A stretch of DNA of 64,000 nt from Rallus limicola. Its lineage: Eukaryota; Chordata; Aves; Gruiformes; Rallidae. Under the pieces are notes generated by a model. It saw only the letters and a program-made list of their open reading frames with translations. It searched no databases and had not been told where the DNA came from. The translations under genes and the position numbers were made by a program. The stretch covers positions 310,001 through 374,000 of the forward strand of contig JAKCOZ010000221.1 of the NCBI GenBank assembly GCA_022605955.1. Reading direction: 5' to 3'. Shown piece after piece: positions 1-10,693 of this stretch; within the stretch, counting starts at the first letter, position 1; each line of letters begins with the position of its first letter.

Positions 1-198
1 ACCGTAGGAGGTTCCAGGCATGTTCCCTCTTTCCAGGCAAAGGAAAAGGCTGAGAGCCAAAGTGACAGGGTCTGCTCGTGTGTCCTGTCAGGAGGTTTCA
101 GACGAGCTATGCCTTTCAGGCCTAGCTTCTTTACTTTGGGAGTTATTGCTGGACGTTTAGCATGTTTTGAACTGCAGTCTGCTAGGGCCGAGAAAAGC
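1..198 (+). repeat. Reference monomer of the satellite
   Basis: This first unit serves as the numbering frame (unit position = window position). Landmarks are: a pyrimidine tract ending in cag at 23-36, a purine-rich stretch at 39-49, the commonest polymorphic sites at 89 (T or C), 104 (A or G), 124 (A, C or G) and 126 (C or A), a StuI site AGGCCT at 118-123 and a PstI site CTGCAG at 172-177. CpG sites lie at 3, 77, 154 and 189, plus 103 when position 104 is G. This copy carries C89 and G104. No CENP-B box-like motif, TATA box, poly(A) signal or Pol III B box is seen on either strand. Confidence 0.95.
5..125 (+). repeat. Internal similarity inside the monomer (84 bp apart)
   Basis: Unit positions 5-20 and 89-104 match at 14 of 16 bases, sharing the 9-mer taggaggtt. 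About 84 bp downstream of ctttccaggc (29-38) lies ctttcaggc (113-121), the same word with one base missing. A 9-mer ttccaggca also occurs at 12-20 and 31-39. The two collinear matches suggest that part of the monomer arose by an old internal duplication. The rest of the two halves does not align convincingly by eye. The same holds in essentially every unit, because these positions are mostly conserved across the array. Confidence 0.6.
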
Positions 199-2413
199 AC
201 CGTAGGAGGTTCCAGGCATGTTCCCTCTTTCCAGGCAAAGGAAAAGGCTGAGAGCCAAAGTGACAGGGTCTGCTCGTGTGTCCTGTTAGGAGGTTTCAGA
301 CGAGCTATGCCTTTCAGGCCTAGCTTCTTTACTTTGGGAGTTATTGCTGGACGTTTAGCATGTTTTGAACTGCAGTCTGCTAGGGCCGAGAAAAGCACCG
401 TAGGAGGTTCCAGGCATGTTCCCTCTTTCCAGGCAAAGGAAAAGGCTGAGAGCCAAAGTGACAGGGTCTGCTCGTGTGTCCTGTTAGGAGGTTTCAGACA
501 AGCTATGCCTTTCAGGCCTAGCTTCTTTACTTTGGGAGTTATTGCTGGACGTTTAGCATGTTTTGAACTGCAGTCTGCTAGGGCCGAGAAAAGCACCGTA
601 GGAGGTTCCAGGCATGTTCCCTCTTTCCAGGCAAAGGAAAAGGCTGAGAGCCAAAGTGACAGGGTCTGCTCGTGTGTCCTTTTAGGAGGTTTCAGACGAG
701 CTATGCCTTTCAGGCGTAGATTCTTTACTTTGGGAGTTATTGCTGGACGGTTAGCATGTTTTGAACTGCAGTCTGCTAGGGCCGAGAAAAGCACCGTAGG
801 AGGTTCCAGGCATGTTCCCTCTTTCCAGGCAAAGGAAAAGGCTGAGAGCCAAAGTGACAGGGTCTGCTCGTGTGTCCTGTTAGGAGGTTTAAGACGAGCT
901 ATGCCTTTCAGGCCTAGCTTCTTTACTTTGGGAGTTATTGCTGGACGTTTAGCATGTTTTGAACTGCAGTCTGCTAGGGCCGAGAAAAGCACCGTAGGAG
1001 GTTCCAGGCATGTTCCCTCTTTCCAGGCAAAGGAAAAGGCTGAGAGCCAAAGTGACAGGGTCTGCTCGTGTGTCCTGTTAGGAGGTTTCAGACGAGCTAT
1101 GCCTTTCAGGCCTAGCTTCTTTACTTTGGGAGTTATTGCTGGACGTTTAGCATGTTTTGAACTGCAGTCTGCTAGGGCCGAGAAAAGCACCGTAGGAGGT
1201 TCCAGGCATGTTCCCTCTTTCCAGGCAAAGGAAAAGGCTGAGAGCCAAAGTGACAGGGTCTGCTCGTGTGTCCTGTTAGGAGGTTTCAGACGAGCTATGC
1301 CTTTCAGGCCTAGCTTCTTTACTTTGGGAGTTATTGCTGGACGTTTAGCATGTTTTGAACTGCAGTCTGCTAGGGCCGAGAAAAGCACCGTAGGAGGTTC
1401 CAGGCATGTTCCCTCTTTCCAGGCAAAGGAAAAGGCTGAGAGCCAAAGTGACAGGGTCTGCTCGTGTGTCCTTTTAGGAGGTTTCAGACGAGCTATGCCT
1501 TTCAGGCCTAGCTTCTTTACTTTGGGAGTTATTGCTGGACGTTTAGCATGTTTTGAACTGCAGTCTGCTAGGGCCGAGAAAAGCACCGTAGGAGGTTCCA
1601 GGCATGTTCCCTCTTTCCAGGCAAAGGAAAAGGCTGAGAGCCAAAGTGACAGGGTCTGCTCGTGTGTCCTGTCAGGAGGTTTCAGACGAGCTATGCCTTT
1701 CAGGCCTAGCTTCTTTACTTTGGGAGTTATTGCTGGACGTTTAGCATGTTTTGAACTGCAGTCTGCTAGGGCCGAGAAAAGCACCGTAGGAGGTTCCAGG
1801 CATGTTCCCTCTTTCCAGGCAAAGGAAAAGGCTGAGAGCCAAAGTGACAGGGTCTGCTCGTGTGTCCTGTTAGGAGGTTTCAGACGAGCTATGCCTTTCA
1901 GGCCTAGCTTCTTTACTTTGGGAGTTATTGCTGGACGTTTAGCATGTTTTGAACTGCAGTCTGCTAGGGCCGAGAAAAGCACCGTAGGAGGTTCCAGGCA
2001 TGTTCCCTCTTTCCAGGCAAAGGAAAAGGCTGAGAGCCAAAGTGACAGGGTCTGCTCGTGTGTCCTGTTAGGAGGTTTCAGACAAGCTATGCCTTTCAGG
2101 CCTAGCTTCTTTACTTTGGGAGTTATTGCTGGACGTTTAGCATGTTTTGAACTGCAGTCTGCTAGGGCCGAGAAAAGCACCGTAGGAGGTTCCAGGCATG
2201 TTCCCTCTTTCCAGGCAAAGGAAAAGGCTGAGAGCCAAAGTGACAGGGTCTGCTCGTGTGTCCTGTTAGGAGGTTTCAGACAAGCTATGCCTTTCAGGCC
2301 TAGCTTCTTTACTTTGGGAGTTATTGCTGGACGTTTAGCATGTTTTGAACTGCAGTCTGCTAGGGCCGAGAAAAGCACCGTAGGAGGTTCCAGGCATGTT
2401 CCCTCTTTCCAGG

Positions 2414-2424
2414 CAAAAGAAAAA
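2414..2424 (+). other. Single-base insertion (array phase +1)
   Basis: The usual ggcaaaggaaaagg reads ggcaaaagaaaaagg. This is one G-to-A change at 2418 plus one extra A in the run 2420-2424. The unit is 199 bp long (2377-2575) and every following unit start shifts by one. This is one of only two indels in the window. Its place in an A-run makes either replication slippage or a residual assembly error possible. Confidence 0.93.
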
Positions 2425-2575
2425 GGCTGAGAGCCAAAGTGACAGGGTCTGCTCGTGTGTCCTTTTAGGAGGTTTCAGACGAGCTATGCCTTTCAGGCCT
2501 AGATTCTTTACTTTGGGAGTTATTGCTGGACGTTTAGCATGTTTTGAACTGCAGTCTGCTAGGGCCGAGAAAAGC

Positions 2576-5149
2576 ACCGTAGGAGGTTCCAGGCATGTTC
2601 CCTCTTTCCAGGCAAAGGAAAAGGCTGAGAGCCAAAGTGACAGGGTCTGCTCGTGTGTCCTGTTAGGAGGTTTCAGACAAGCTATTCCTTGCAGGCCTAG
2701 CTTCTTTACTTTGGGAGTTATTTCTGGACGTTTAGCATGTTTTGAACTGCAGTCTGCTAGGGCCGAGAAAAGCACCGTAGCAGGTTCCAGGCATGTTCCC
2801 TCTTTCCAGGCAAAGGAAAAGGCTGAGAGCCAAAGTGACAGGGTCTGCTCGTGTGTCCTGTTAGGAGGTTTCAGACGAGCTATGCCTTTCCAGCCTAGCT
2901 TCTTTACTTTGGGAGTTATTGCTGGACGTTTAGCATGTTTTGAACTGCAGTCTGCTAGGGCCGAGAAAAGCACCGTAGGAGGTTCCAGGCATGTTCCCTC
3001 TTTCCAGGCAAAGGAAAAGGCTGAGAGCCAAAGTGACAGGGTCTGCTCGTGTGTCCTGTTAGGAGGTTTCAGACAAGCTATGCCTTTCAGGCCTAGCTTC
3101 TTTACTTTGGGAGTTATTGCTGGACGTTTAGCATGTTTTGAACTGCAGTCTGCTAGGGCCGAGAAAAGCACCGTAGGAGGTTCCAGGCATGTTCCCTCTT
3201 TCCAGGCAAAGGAAAAGGCTGAGAGCCAAAGTGACAGGGTCTGCTCGTGTGTCCTGTTAGGAGGTTTCAGACGAGCTATGCCTTTCAGGCCTAGCTTCTT
3301 TACTTTGGGAGTTATTGCTGGACGTTTAGCATGTTTTGAACTGCAGTCTGCTAGGGCCGAGAAAAGCACCGTAGGAGGTTCCAGGCATGTTCCCTCTTTC
3401 CAGGCAAAGGAAAAGGCTGAGAGCCAAAGTGACAGGGTCTGCTCGTGTGTCCTGTTAGGAGGTTTCAGACAAGCTATGCCTTTCAGGCCTAGCTTCTTTA
3501 CTTTGGGAGTTATTGCTGGACGTTTAGCATGTTTTGAACTGCAGTCTGCTAGGGCCGAGAAAAGCACCGTAGGAGGTTCCAGGCATGTTCCCTCTTTCCA
3601 GGCAAAGGAAAAGGCTGAGAGCCAAAGTGACATGGTCTGCTCGTGTGTCCTGTTAGGAGGTTTCAGACAAGCTATGCCTTTCAGGCCTAGCTTCTTTACT
3701 TTGGGAGTTATTGCTGGACGTTTAGCATGTTTTGAACTGCAGTCTGCTAGGGCCGAGAAAAGCACCGTAGGAGGTTCCAGGCATGTTCCCTCTTTCCAGG
3801 CAAAGGAAAAGGCTGAGAGCCAAAGTGACAGGGTCTGCTCGTGTGTCCTGTTAGGAGGTTTCAGACAAGCTATGCCTTTCAGGCCTAGCTTCTTTACTTT
3901 GGGAGTTATTGCTGGACGTTTAGCATGTTTTGAACTGCAGTCTGCTAGGGCCGAGAAAAGCACCGTAGGAGGTTCCAGGCATGTTCCCTCTTTCCAGGCA
4001 AAGGAAAAGGCTGAGAGCCAAAGTGACAGGGTCTGCTCGTGTGTCCTGTTAGGAGGTTTCAGACAAGCTATGCCTTTCAGGCCTAGCTTCTTTACTTTGG
4101 GAGTTATGGCTGGACGTTTAGCATGTTTTGAACTGCAGTCTGCTAGGGCCGAGAAAAGCACCGTAGGAGGTTCCAGGCATGTTCCCTCTTTCCAGGCAAA
4201 GGAAAAGGCTGAGAGCCAAAGTGACAGGGTCTGCTCGTGTGTCCTGTTAGGAGGTTTCAGACGAGCTATGCCTTTCAGGCCTAGATTCTTTACTTTGGGA
4301 GTTATTGCTGGACGTTTAGCATGTTTTGAACTGCAGTCTGCTAGGGCCGAGAAAAGCACCGTAGGAGGTTCCAGGCATGTTCCCTCTTTCCAGGCAAAGG
4401 AAAAGGCTGAGAGCCAAAGTGACAGGGTCTGCTCGTGTGTCCTGTTAGGAGGTTTCAGACAAGCTATTCCTTGCAGGCCTAGCTTCTTTACTTTGGGAGT
4501 TATTTCTGGACGTTTAGCATGTTTTGAACTGCAGTCTGCTAGGGCCGAGAAAAGCACCGTAGGAGGTTCCAGGCATGTTCCCTCTTTCCAGGCAAAGGAA
4601 AAGGCTGAGAGCCAAAGTGACAGGGTCTGCTCGTGTGTCCTGTTAGGAGGTTTCAGACGAGCTATGCCTTTCCAGCCTAGCTTCTTTACTTTGGGAGTTA
4701 TTGCTGGACGTTTAGCATGTTTTGAACTGCAGTCTGCTAGGGCCGAGAAAAGCACCGTAGGAGGTTCCAGGCATGTTCCCTCTTTCCAGGCAAAGGAAAA
4801 GGCTGAGAGCCAAAGTGACAGGGTCTGCTCGTGTGTCCTGTTAGGAGGTTTCAGACAAGCTATGCCTTTCAGGCCTAGCTTCTTTACTTTGGGAGTTATT
4901 GCTGGACGTTTAGCATGTTTTGAACTGCAGTCTGCTAGGGCCGAGAAAAGCACCGTAGGAGGTTCCAGGCATGTTCCCTCTTTCCAGGCAAAGGAAAAGG
5001 CTGAGAGCCAAAGTGACAGGGTCTGCTCGTGTGTCCTGTTAGGAGGTTTCAGACGAGCTATGCCTTTCCGGCCTAGATTCTTTACTTTGGGAGTTATTGC
5101 TGGACGTTTACCATGTTTTGAACTGCAGTCTGCTAGGGCCGAGAAAAGC
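2576..5149 (+). repeat. 13-unit higher-order repeat, copy 1 (2574 bp)
   Basis: Thirteen units whose ordered rare variants recur 2574 bp downstream. Markers: attccttgc in place of atgcctttc at 2681 and again at 4463; C-containing gtagcagg in the first unit after it; G68T at 3631-3632; ttatggctgg at 4108; tttaccatg at 5111. Units 1 and 10 carry the same attccttgc type, so a nine- plus four-unit substructure exists inside the thirteen. Confidence 0.88.
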
Positions 5150-7723
5150 ACCGTAGGAGGTTCCAGGCATGTTCCCTCTTTCCAGGCAAAGGAAAAGGCT
5201 GAGAGCCAAAGTGACAGGGTCTGCTCGTGTGTCCTGTTAGGAGGTTTCAGACAAGCTATTCCTTGCAGGCCTAGCTTCTTTACTTTGGGAGTTATTTCTG
5301 GACGTTTAGCATGTTTTGAACTGCAGTCTGCTAGGGCCGAGAAAAGCACCGTAGCAGGTTCCAGGCATGTTCCCTCTTTCCAGGCAAAGGAAAAGGCTGA
5401 GAGCCAAAGTGACAGGGTCTGCTCGTGTGTCCTGTTAGGAGGTTTCAGACGAGCTATGCCTTTCCAGCCTAGCTTCTTTACTTTGGGAGTTATTGCTGGA
5501 CGTTTAGCATGTTTTGAACTGCAGTCTGCTAGGGCCGAGAAAAGCACCGTAGGAGGTTCCAGGCATGTTCCCTCTTTCCAGGCAAAGGAAAAGGCTGAGA
5601 GCCAAAGTGACAGGGTCTGCTCGTGTGTCCTGTTAGGAGGTTTCAGACAAGCTATGCCTTTCAGGCCTAGCTTCTTTACTTTGGGAGTTATTGCTGGACG
5701 TTTAGCATGTTTTGAACTGCAGTCTGCTAGGGCCGAGAAAAGCACCGTAGGAGGTTCCAGGCATGTTCCCTCTTTCCAGGCAAAGGAAAAGGCTGAGAGC
5801 CAAAGTGACAGGGTCTGCTCGTGTGTCCTGTTAGGAGGTTTCAGACGAGCTATGCCTTTCAGGCCTAGCTTCTTTACTTTGGGAGTTATTGCTGGACGTT
5901 TAGCATGTTTTGAACTGCAGTCTGCTAGGGCCGAGAAAAGCACCGTAGGAGGTTCCAGGCATGTTCCCTCTTTCCAGGCAAAGGAAAAGGCTGAGAGCCA
6001 AAGTGACAGGGTCTGCTCGTGTGTCCTGTTAGGAGGTTTCAGACAAGCTATGCCTTTCAGGCCTAGCTTCTTTACTTTGGGAGTTATTGCTGGACGTTTA
6101 GCATGTTTTGAACTGCAGTCTGCTAGGGCCGAGAAAAGCACCGTAGGAGGTTCCAGGCATGTTCCCTCTTTCCAGGCAAAGGAAAAGGCTGAGAGCCAAA
6201 GTGACATGGTCTGCTCGTGTGTCCTGTTAGGAGGTTTCAGACAAGCTATGCCTTTCAGGCCTAGCTTCTTTACTTTGGGAGTTATTGCTGGACGTTTAGC
6301 ATGTTTTGAACTGCAGTCTGCTAGGGCCGAGAAAAGCACCGTAGGAGGTTCCAGGCATGTTCCCTCTTTCCAGGCAAAGGAAAAGGCTGAGAGCCAAAGT
6401 TACAGGGTCTGCTCGTGTGTCCTGTTAGGAGGTTTCAGACAAGCTATGCCTTTCAGGCCTAGCTTCTTTACTTTGGGAGTTATTGCTGGACGTTTAGCAT
6501 GTTTTGAACTGCAGTCTGCTAGGGCCGAGAAAAGCACCGTAGGAGGTTCCAGGCATGTTCCCTCTTTCCAGGCAAAGGAAAAGGCTGAGAGCCAAAGTGA
6601 CAGGGTCTGCTCGTGTGTCCTGTTAGGAGGTTTCAGACAAGCTATGCCTTTCAGGCCTAGCTTCTTTACTTTGGGAGTTATGGCTGGACGTTTAGCATGT
6701 TTTGAACTGCAGTCTGCTAGGGCCGAGAAAAGCACCGTAGGAGGTTCCAGGCATGTTCCCTCTTTCCAGGCAAAGGAAAAGGCTGAGAGCCAAAGTGACA
6801 GGGTCTGCTCGTGTGTCCTGTTAGGAGGTTTCAGACGAGCTATGCCTTTCAGGCCTAGATTCTTTACTTTGGGAGTTATTGCTGGACGTTTAGCATGTTT
6901 TGAACTGCAGTCTGCTAGGGCCGAGAAAAGCACCGTAGGAGGTTCCAGGCATGTTCCCTCTTTCCAGGCAAAGGAAAAGGCTGAGAGCCAAAGTGACAGG
7001 GTCTGCTCGTGTGTCCTGTTAGGAGGTTTCAGACAAGCTATTCCTTGCAGGCCTAGCTTCTTTACTTTGGGAGTTATTTCTGGACGTTTAGCATGTTTTG
7101 AACTGCAGTCTGCTAGGGCCGAGAAAAGCACCGTAGGAGGTTCCAGGCATGTTCCCTCTTTCCAGGCAAAGGAAAAGGCTGAGAGCCAAAGTGACAGGGT
7201 CTGCTCGTGTGTCCTGTTAGGAGGTTTCAGACAAGCTATGCCTTTCAGGCCTCGCTTCTTTACTTTGGGAGTTATTGCTGGACGTTTAGCATGTTTTGAA
7301 CTGCAGTCTGCTAGGGCCGAGAAAAGCACCGTAGGAGGTTCCAGGCATGTTCCCTCTTTCCAGGCAAAGGAAAAGGCTGAGAGCCAAAGTGACAGGGTCT
7401 GCTCGTGTGTCCTGTTAGGAGGTTTCAGACAAGCTATGCCTTTCAGGCCTAGCTTCTTTACTTTGGGAGTTATTGCTGGACGTTTAGCATGTTTTGAACT
7501 GCAGTCTGCTAGGGCCGAGAAAAGCACCGTAGGAGGTTCCAGGCATGTTCCCTCTTTCCAGGCAAAGGAAAAGGCTGAGAGCCAAAGTGACAGGGTCTGC
7601 TCGTGTGTCCTGTTAGGAGGTTTCAGACGAGCTATGCCTTTCCGGCCTAGATTCTTTACTTTGGGAGTTATTGCTGGACGTTTACCATGTTTTGAACTGC
7701 AGTCTGCTAGGGCCGAGAAAAGC
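5150..7723 (+). repeat. 13-unit higher-order repeat, copy 2 (2574 bp)
   Basis: Each marker of the preceding block recurs at +2574: attccttgc at 5255 and 7037, G68T at 6205-6206, ttatggctgg at 6682 and tttaccatg at 7685. Differences from copy 1 include the private change G64T at 6401 and unit 12, which lacks the tttccagcc variant and instead shows the first A124C (cctcgc) at 7252. From about 7328 the units also start to match sequence 4356 bp to the right, so two higher-order patterns overlap here. Confidence 0.85.
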
Positions 7724-10693
7724 ACCGTAGGAGGTTCCAGGCATGTTCCCTCTTTCCAGGCAAAGGAAAAGGCTGAGAGCCAAAGTGACAGGGTCTGCTC
7801 GTGTGTCCTGTTAGGAGGTTTCAGACAAGCTATGCCTTTCAGGCCTAGCTTCTTTACTTTGGGAGTTATTGCTGGACGTTTAGCATGTTTTGAACTGCAG
7901 TCTGCTAGGGCCGAGAAAAGCACCGTAGGAGGTTCCAGGCATGTTCCCTCTTTCCAGGCAAAGGAAAAGGCTGAGAGCCAAAGTGACAGGGTCTGCTCGT
8001 GTGTCCTGTTAGGAGGTTTCAGACAAGCTATGCCTTTCAGGCCTAGCTTCTTTACTTTGGGAGTTATTGCTGGACGTTTAGCATGTTTTGAACTGCAGTC
8101 TGCTAGGGCCGAGAAAAGCACCGTAGGAGGTTCCAGGCATGTTCCCTCTTTCCAGGCAAAGGAAAAGGCTGAGAGCCAAAGTGACAGGGTCTGCTCGTGT
8201 GTCCTGTTAGGAGGTTTCAGACAAGCTATGCCTTTCAGGCCTAGCTTCTTTACTTTGGGAGTTATTGCTGGACGTTTAGCATGTTTTGAACTGCAGTCTG
8301 CTAGGGCCGAGAAAAGCACCGTAGGAGGTTCCAGGCATGTTCCCTCTTTCCAGGCAAAGGAAAAGGCTGAGAGCCAAAGTGACAGGGTCTGCTCGTGTGT
8401 CCTGTTAGGAGGTTTCAGACAAGCTATGCCTTTCAGGCCTCGCTTCTTTACTTTGGGAGTTATTGCTGGACGTTTAGCATGTTTTGAACTGCAGTCTGCT
8501 AGGGCCGAGAAAAGCACCGTAGGAAGTTCCAGGCATGTTCCCTCTTTCCAGGCAAAGGAAAAGGCTGAGAGCCAAAGTGACAGGGTCTGCTCGTGTGTCC
8601 TGTTAGGAGGTTTCAGACAAGCTATGCCTTTCAGGCCTCGCTTCTTTACTTTGGGAGTTCTTGCTGGACGTTTAGCATGTTTTGAACTGCAGTCTGCTAG
8701 GGCCGAGAAAAGCACCGTAGGAGGTTCCAGGCATGTTCCCTCTTTCCAGGCAAAGGAAAAGGCTGAGAGCCAAAGTGACAGGGGCTGCTCGTGTGTCCTG
8801 TTAGGAGGTTTCAGACAAGCTATGCCTTTCAGGCCTAGCTTCTTTACTTTGGGAGTTATTGCTGGACGTTTAGCGTGTTTTGAACTGCAGTCTGCTAGGG
8901 CCGAGAAAAGCACCGTAGGAGGTTCCAGGCATGTTCCCTCTTTCCAGGCAAAGGAAAAGGCTGAGAGCCAAAGTGACAGGGTCTGCTCGTGTGTCCTGTT
9001 AGGAGGTTTCAGACAAGCTATGCCTTTCAGGCCTAGCTTCTTTACTTTGGGAGTTATTGCTGGACGTTTAGCATGTTTTGAACTGCAGTCTGCTAGGGCC
9101 GAGAAAAGCACCGTAGGAGGTTCCAGGCATGTTCCCTCTTTCCAGGCAAAGGAAAAGGCTGAGAGCCAAAGTGACAGGGTCTGCTCGTGTGTCCTGTTAG
9201 GAGGTTTCAGACAAGCTATGCCTTTCAGGCCTAGCTTCTTTACTTTGGGAGTTATTGCTGGACGTTTAGCATGTTTTGAACTGCAGTCTGCTAGGGCCGA
9301 GAAAAGCACCGTAGGAGGTTCCAGGCATGTTCCCTCTTTCCAGGCAAAGGAAAAGGCTGAGAGCCAAAGTGACAGGGTCTGCTCGTGTGTCCTGTTAGGA
9401 GGTTTCAGACAAGCTATGCCTTTCAGGCCTCGCTTCTTTACTTTGGGAGTTATTGCTGGACGTTTAGCATGTTTTGAACTGCAGTCTGCTAGGGCCGAGA
9501 AAAGCACCGTAGGAGGTTCCAGGCATGTTCCCTCTTTCCAGGCAAAGGAAAAGGCTGAGAGCCAAAGTGACATGGTCTGCTCGTGTGTCCTGTTAGGAGG
9601 TTTCAGACAAGCTATGCCTTTCAGGCCTAGCTTCTTTACTTTGGGAGTTATTGCTGGACGTTTAGCATGTTTTGAACTGCAGTCTGCTAGGGCCGAGAAA
9701 AGCACCGTAGGAGGTTCCAGGCATGTTCCCTCTTTCCAGGCAAAGGAAAAGGCTGAGAGCCAAAGTGACAGGGTCTGCTCGTGTGTCCTGTTAGGAGGTT
9801 TTAGACAAGCTATGCCTTTCAGGCCTCGCTTCTTTACTTTGGGAGTTATTGCTGGACGTTTAGCATGTTTTGAACTGCAGTCTGCTAGGGCCGAGAAAAG
9901 CACCGTAGGAAGTTCCAGGCATGTTCCCTCTTTCCAGGCAAAGGAAAAGGCTGAGAGCCAAAGTGACAGGGTCTGCTCGTGTGTCCTGTTAGGAGGTTTC
10001 AGACAAGCTATGCCTTTCAGGCCTCGCTTCTTTACTTTGGGAGTTCTTGCTGGACGTTTAGCATGTTTTGAACTGCAGTCTGCTAGGGCCGAGAAAAGCA
10101 CCGTAGGAGGTTCCAGGCATGTTCCCTCTTTCCAGGCAAAGGAAAAGGCTGAGAGCCAAAGTGACATGGTCTGCTCGTGTGTCCTGTTAGGAGGTTTCAG
10201 ACAAGCTATGCCTTTCAGGCCTAGCTTCTTTACTTTGGGAGTTATTGCTGGACGTTTAGCGTGTTTTGAACTGCAGTCTGCTAGGGCCGAGAAAAGCACC
10301 GTAGGAGGTTCCAGGCATGTTCCCTCTTTCCAGGCAAAGGAAAAGGCTGAGAGCCAAAGTGACAGGGTCTGCTCGTGTGTCCTGTTAGGAGGTTTCAGAC
10401 AAGCTATGCCTTTCAGGCCTAGCTTCTTTACTTTGGGAGTTATTGCTGGACGTTTAGCATGTTTTGAACTGCAGTCTGCTAGGGCCGAGAAAAGCACCGT
10501 AGGAGGTTCCAGGCATGTTCCCTCTTTCCAGGCAAAGGAAAAGGCTGAGAGCCAAAGTGACAGGGTCTGCTCGTGTGTCCTGTTAGGAGGTTTCAGACAA
10601 GCTATGCCTTTCAGGCCTAGCTTCTTTACTTTGGGAGTTATTGCTGGACGTTTAGCATGTTTTGAACTGCAGTCTGCTAGGGCCGAGAAAAGC
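7328..10693 (+). repeat. Segment duplicated at +4356 bp (22 units), copy 1
   Basis: Seventeen units match 11684-15049 marker for marker: tttaccatg 7685/12041, G10A (ggaagtt) 8525/12881 and 9911/14267, A145C (gttcttg) 8660/13016 and 10046/14402, T71G 8784/13140, A162G (tagcgtg) 8875/13231 and 10261/14617, C99T 9802/14158. All spacings are exactly 4356. To the left of about 7328 the two copies stop matching, because 7252 has A124C where 11608 does not. Confidence 0.9.
8318..10297 (+). repeat. Nested 7-unit repeat (1386-bp offset)
   Basis: Inside the 22-unit block a shorter period is visible. The three-unit signature A124C, then G10A with A145C, then A162G occurs at 8441-8875 and again at 9827-10261, a spacing of 1386 bp (7 units). 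The middle unit differs: T71G at 8784 against G68T in the second copy. The same nested pair appears 4356 bp to the right at 12797-13231 and 14183-14617, so the 7-unit step came before the 22-unit duplication. Confidence 0.82.

Larger units (their letters stand above)
1..2575 (+). repeat. Left variant domain, rich in G104
   Basis: Of the 12 complete 198-bp units most carry G104 (cagacgagc), which keeps a CpG; only about three carry A104. Private markers are the G87T change (cctttta) at 681, 1473 and 2464, four and five units apart, and a unit near 714 with both C122G and C126A. I see no clear higher-order period here, only hints of four- to five-unit spacing. The domain ends at the unit with the 1-bp insertion. 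Confidence 0.7.

Noticed and set aside
8..21. Pol III B box (ggttccaggc)
   Set aside because: Matches the B-box consensus only at the ggttc start; no A box at proper spacing and no T-run terminator.
29..48. Hairpin tttcc / ggaaa in the monomer
   Set aside because: Five-base stem with a seven-base loop of low stability; expected by chance in a pyrimidine tract next to a purine tract.
196..212. CTCF-like site at the monomer junction (caccgtaggagg)
   Set aside because: Only about 8 of 11 core positions agree and the important downstream GGC part is missing, so it is not supportable by eye.
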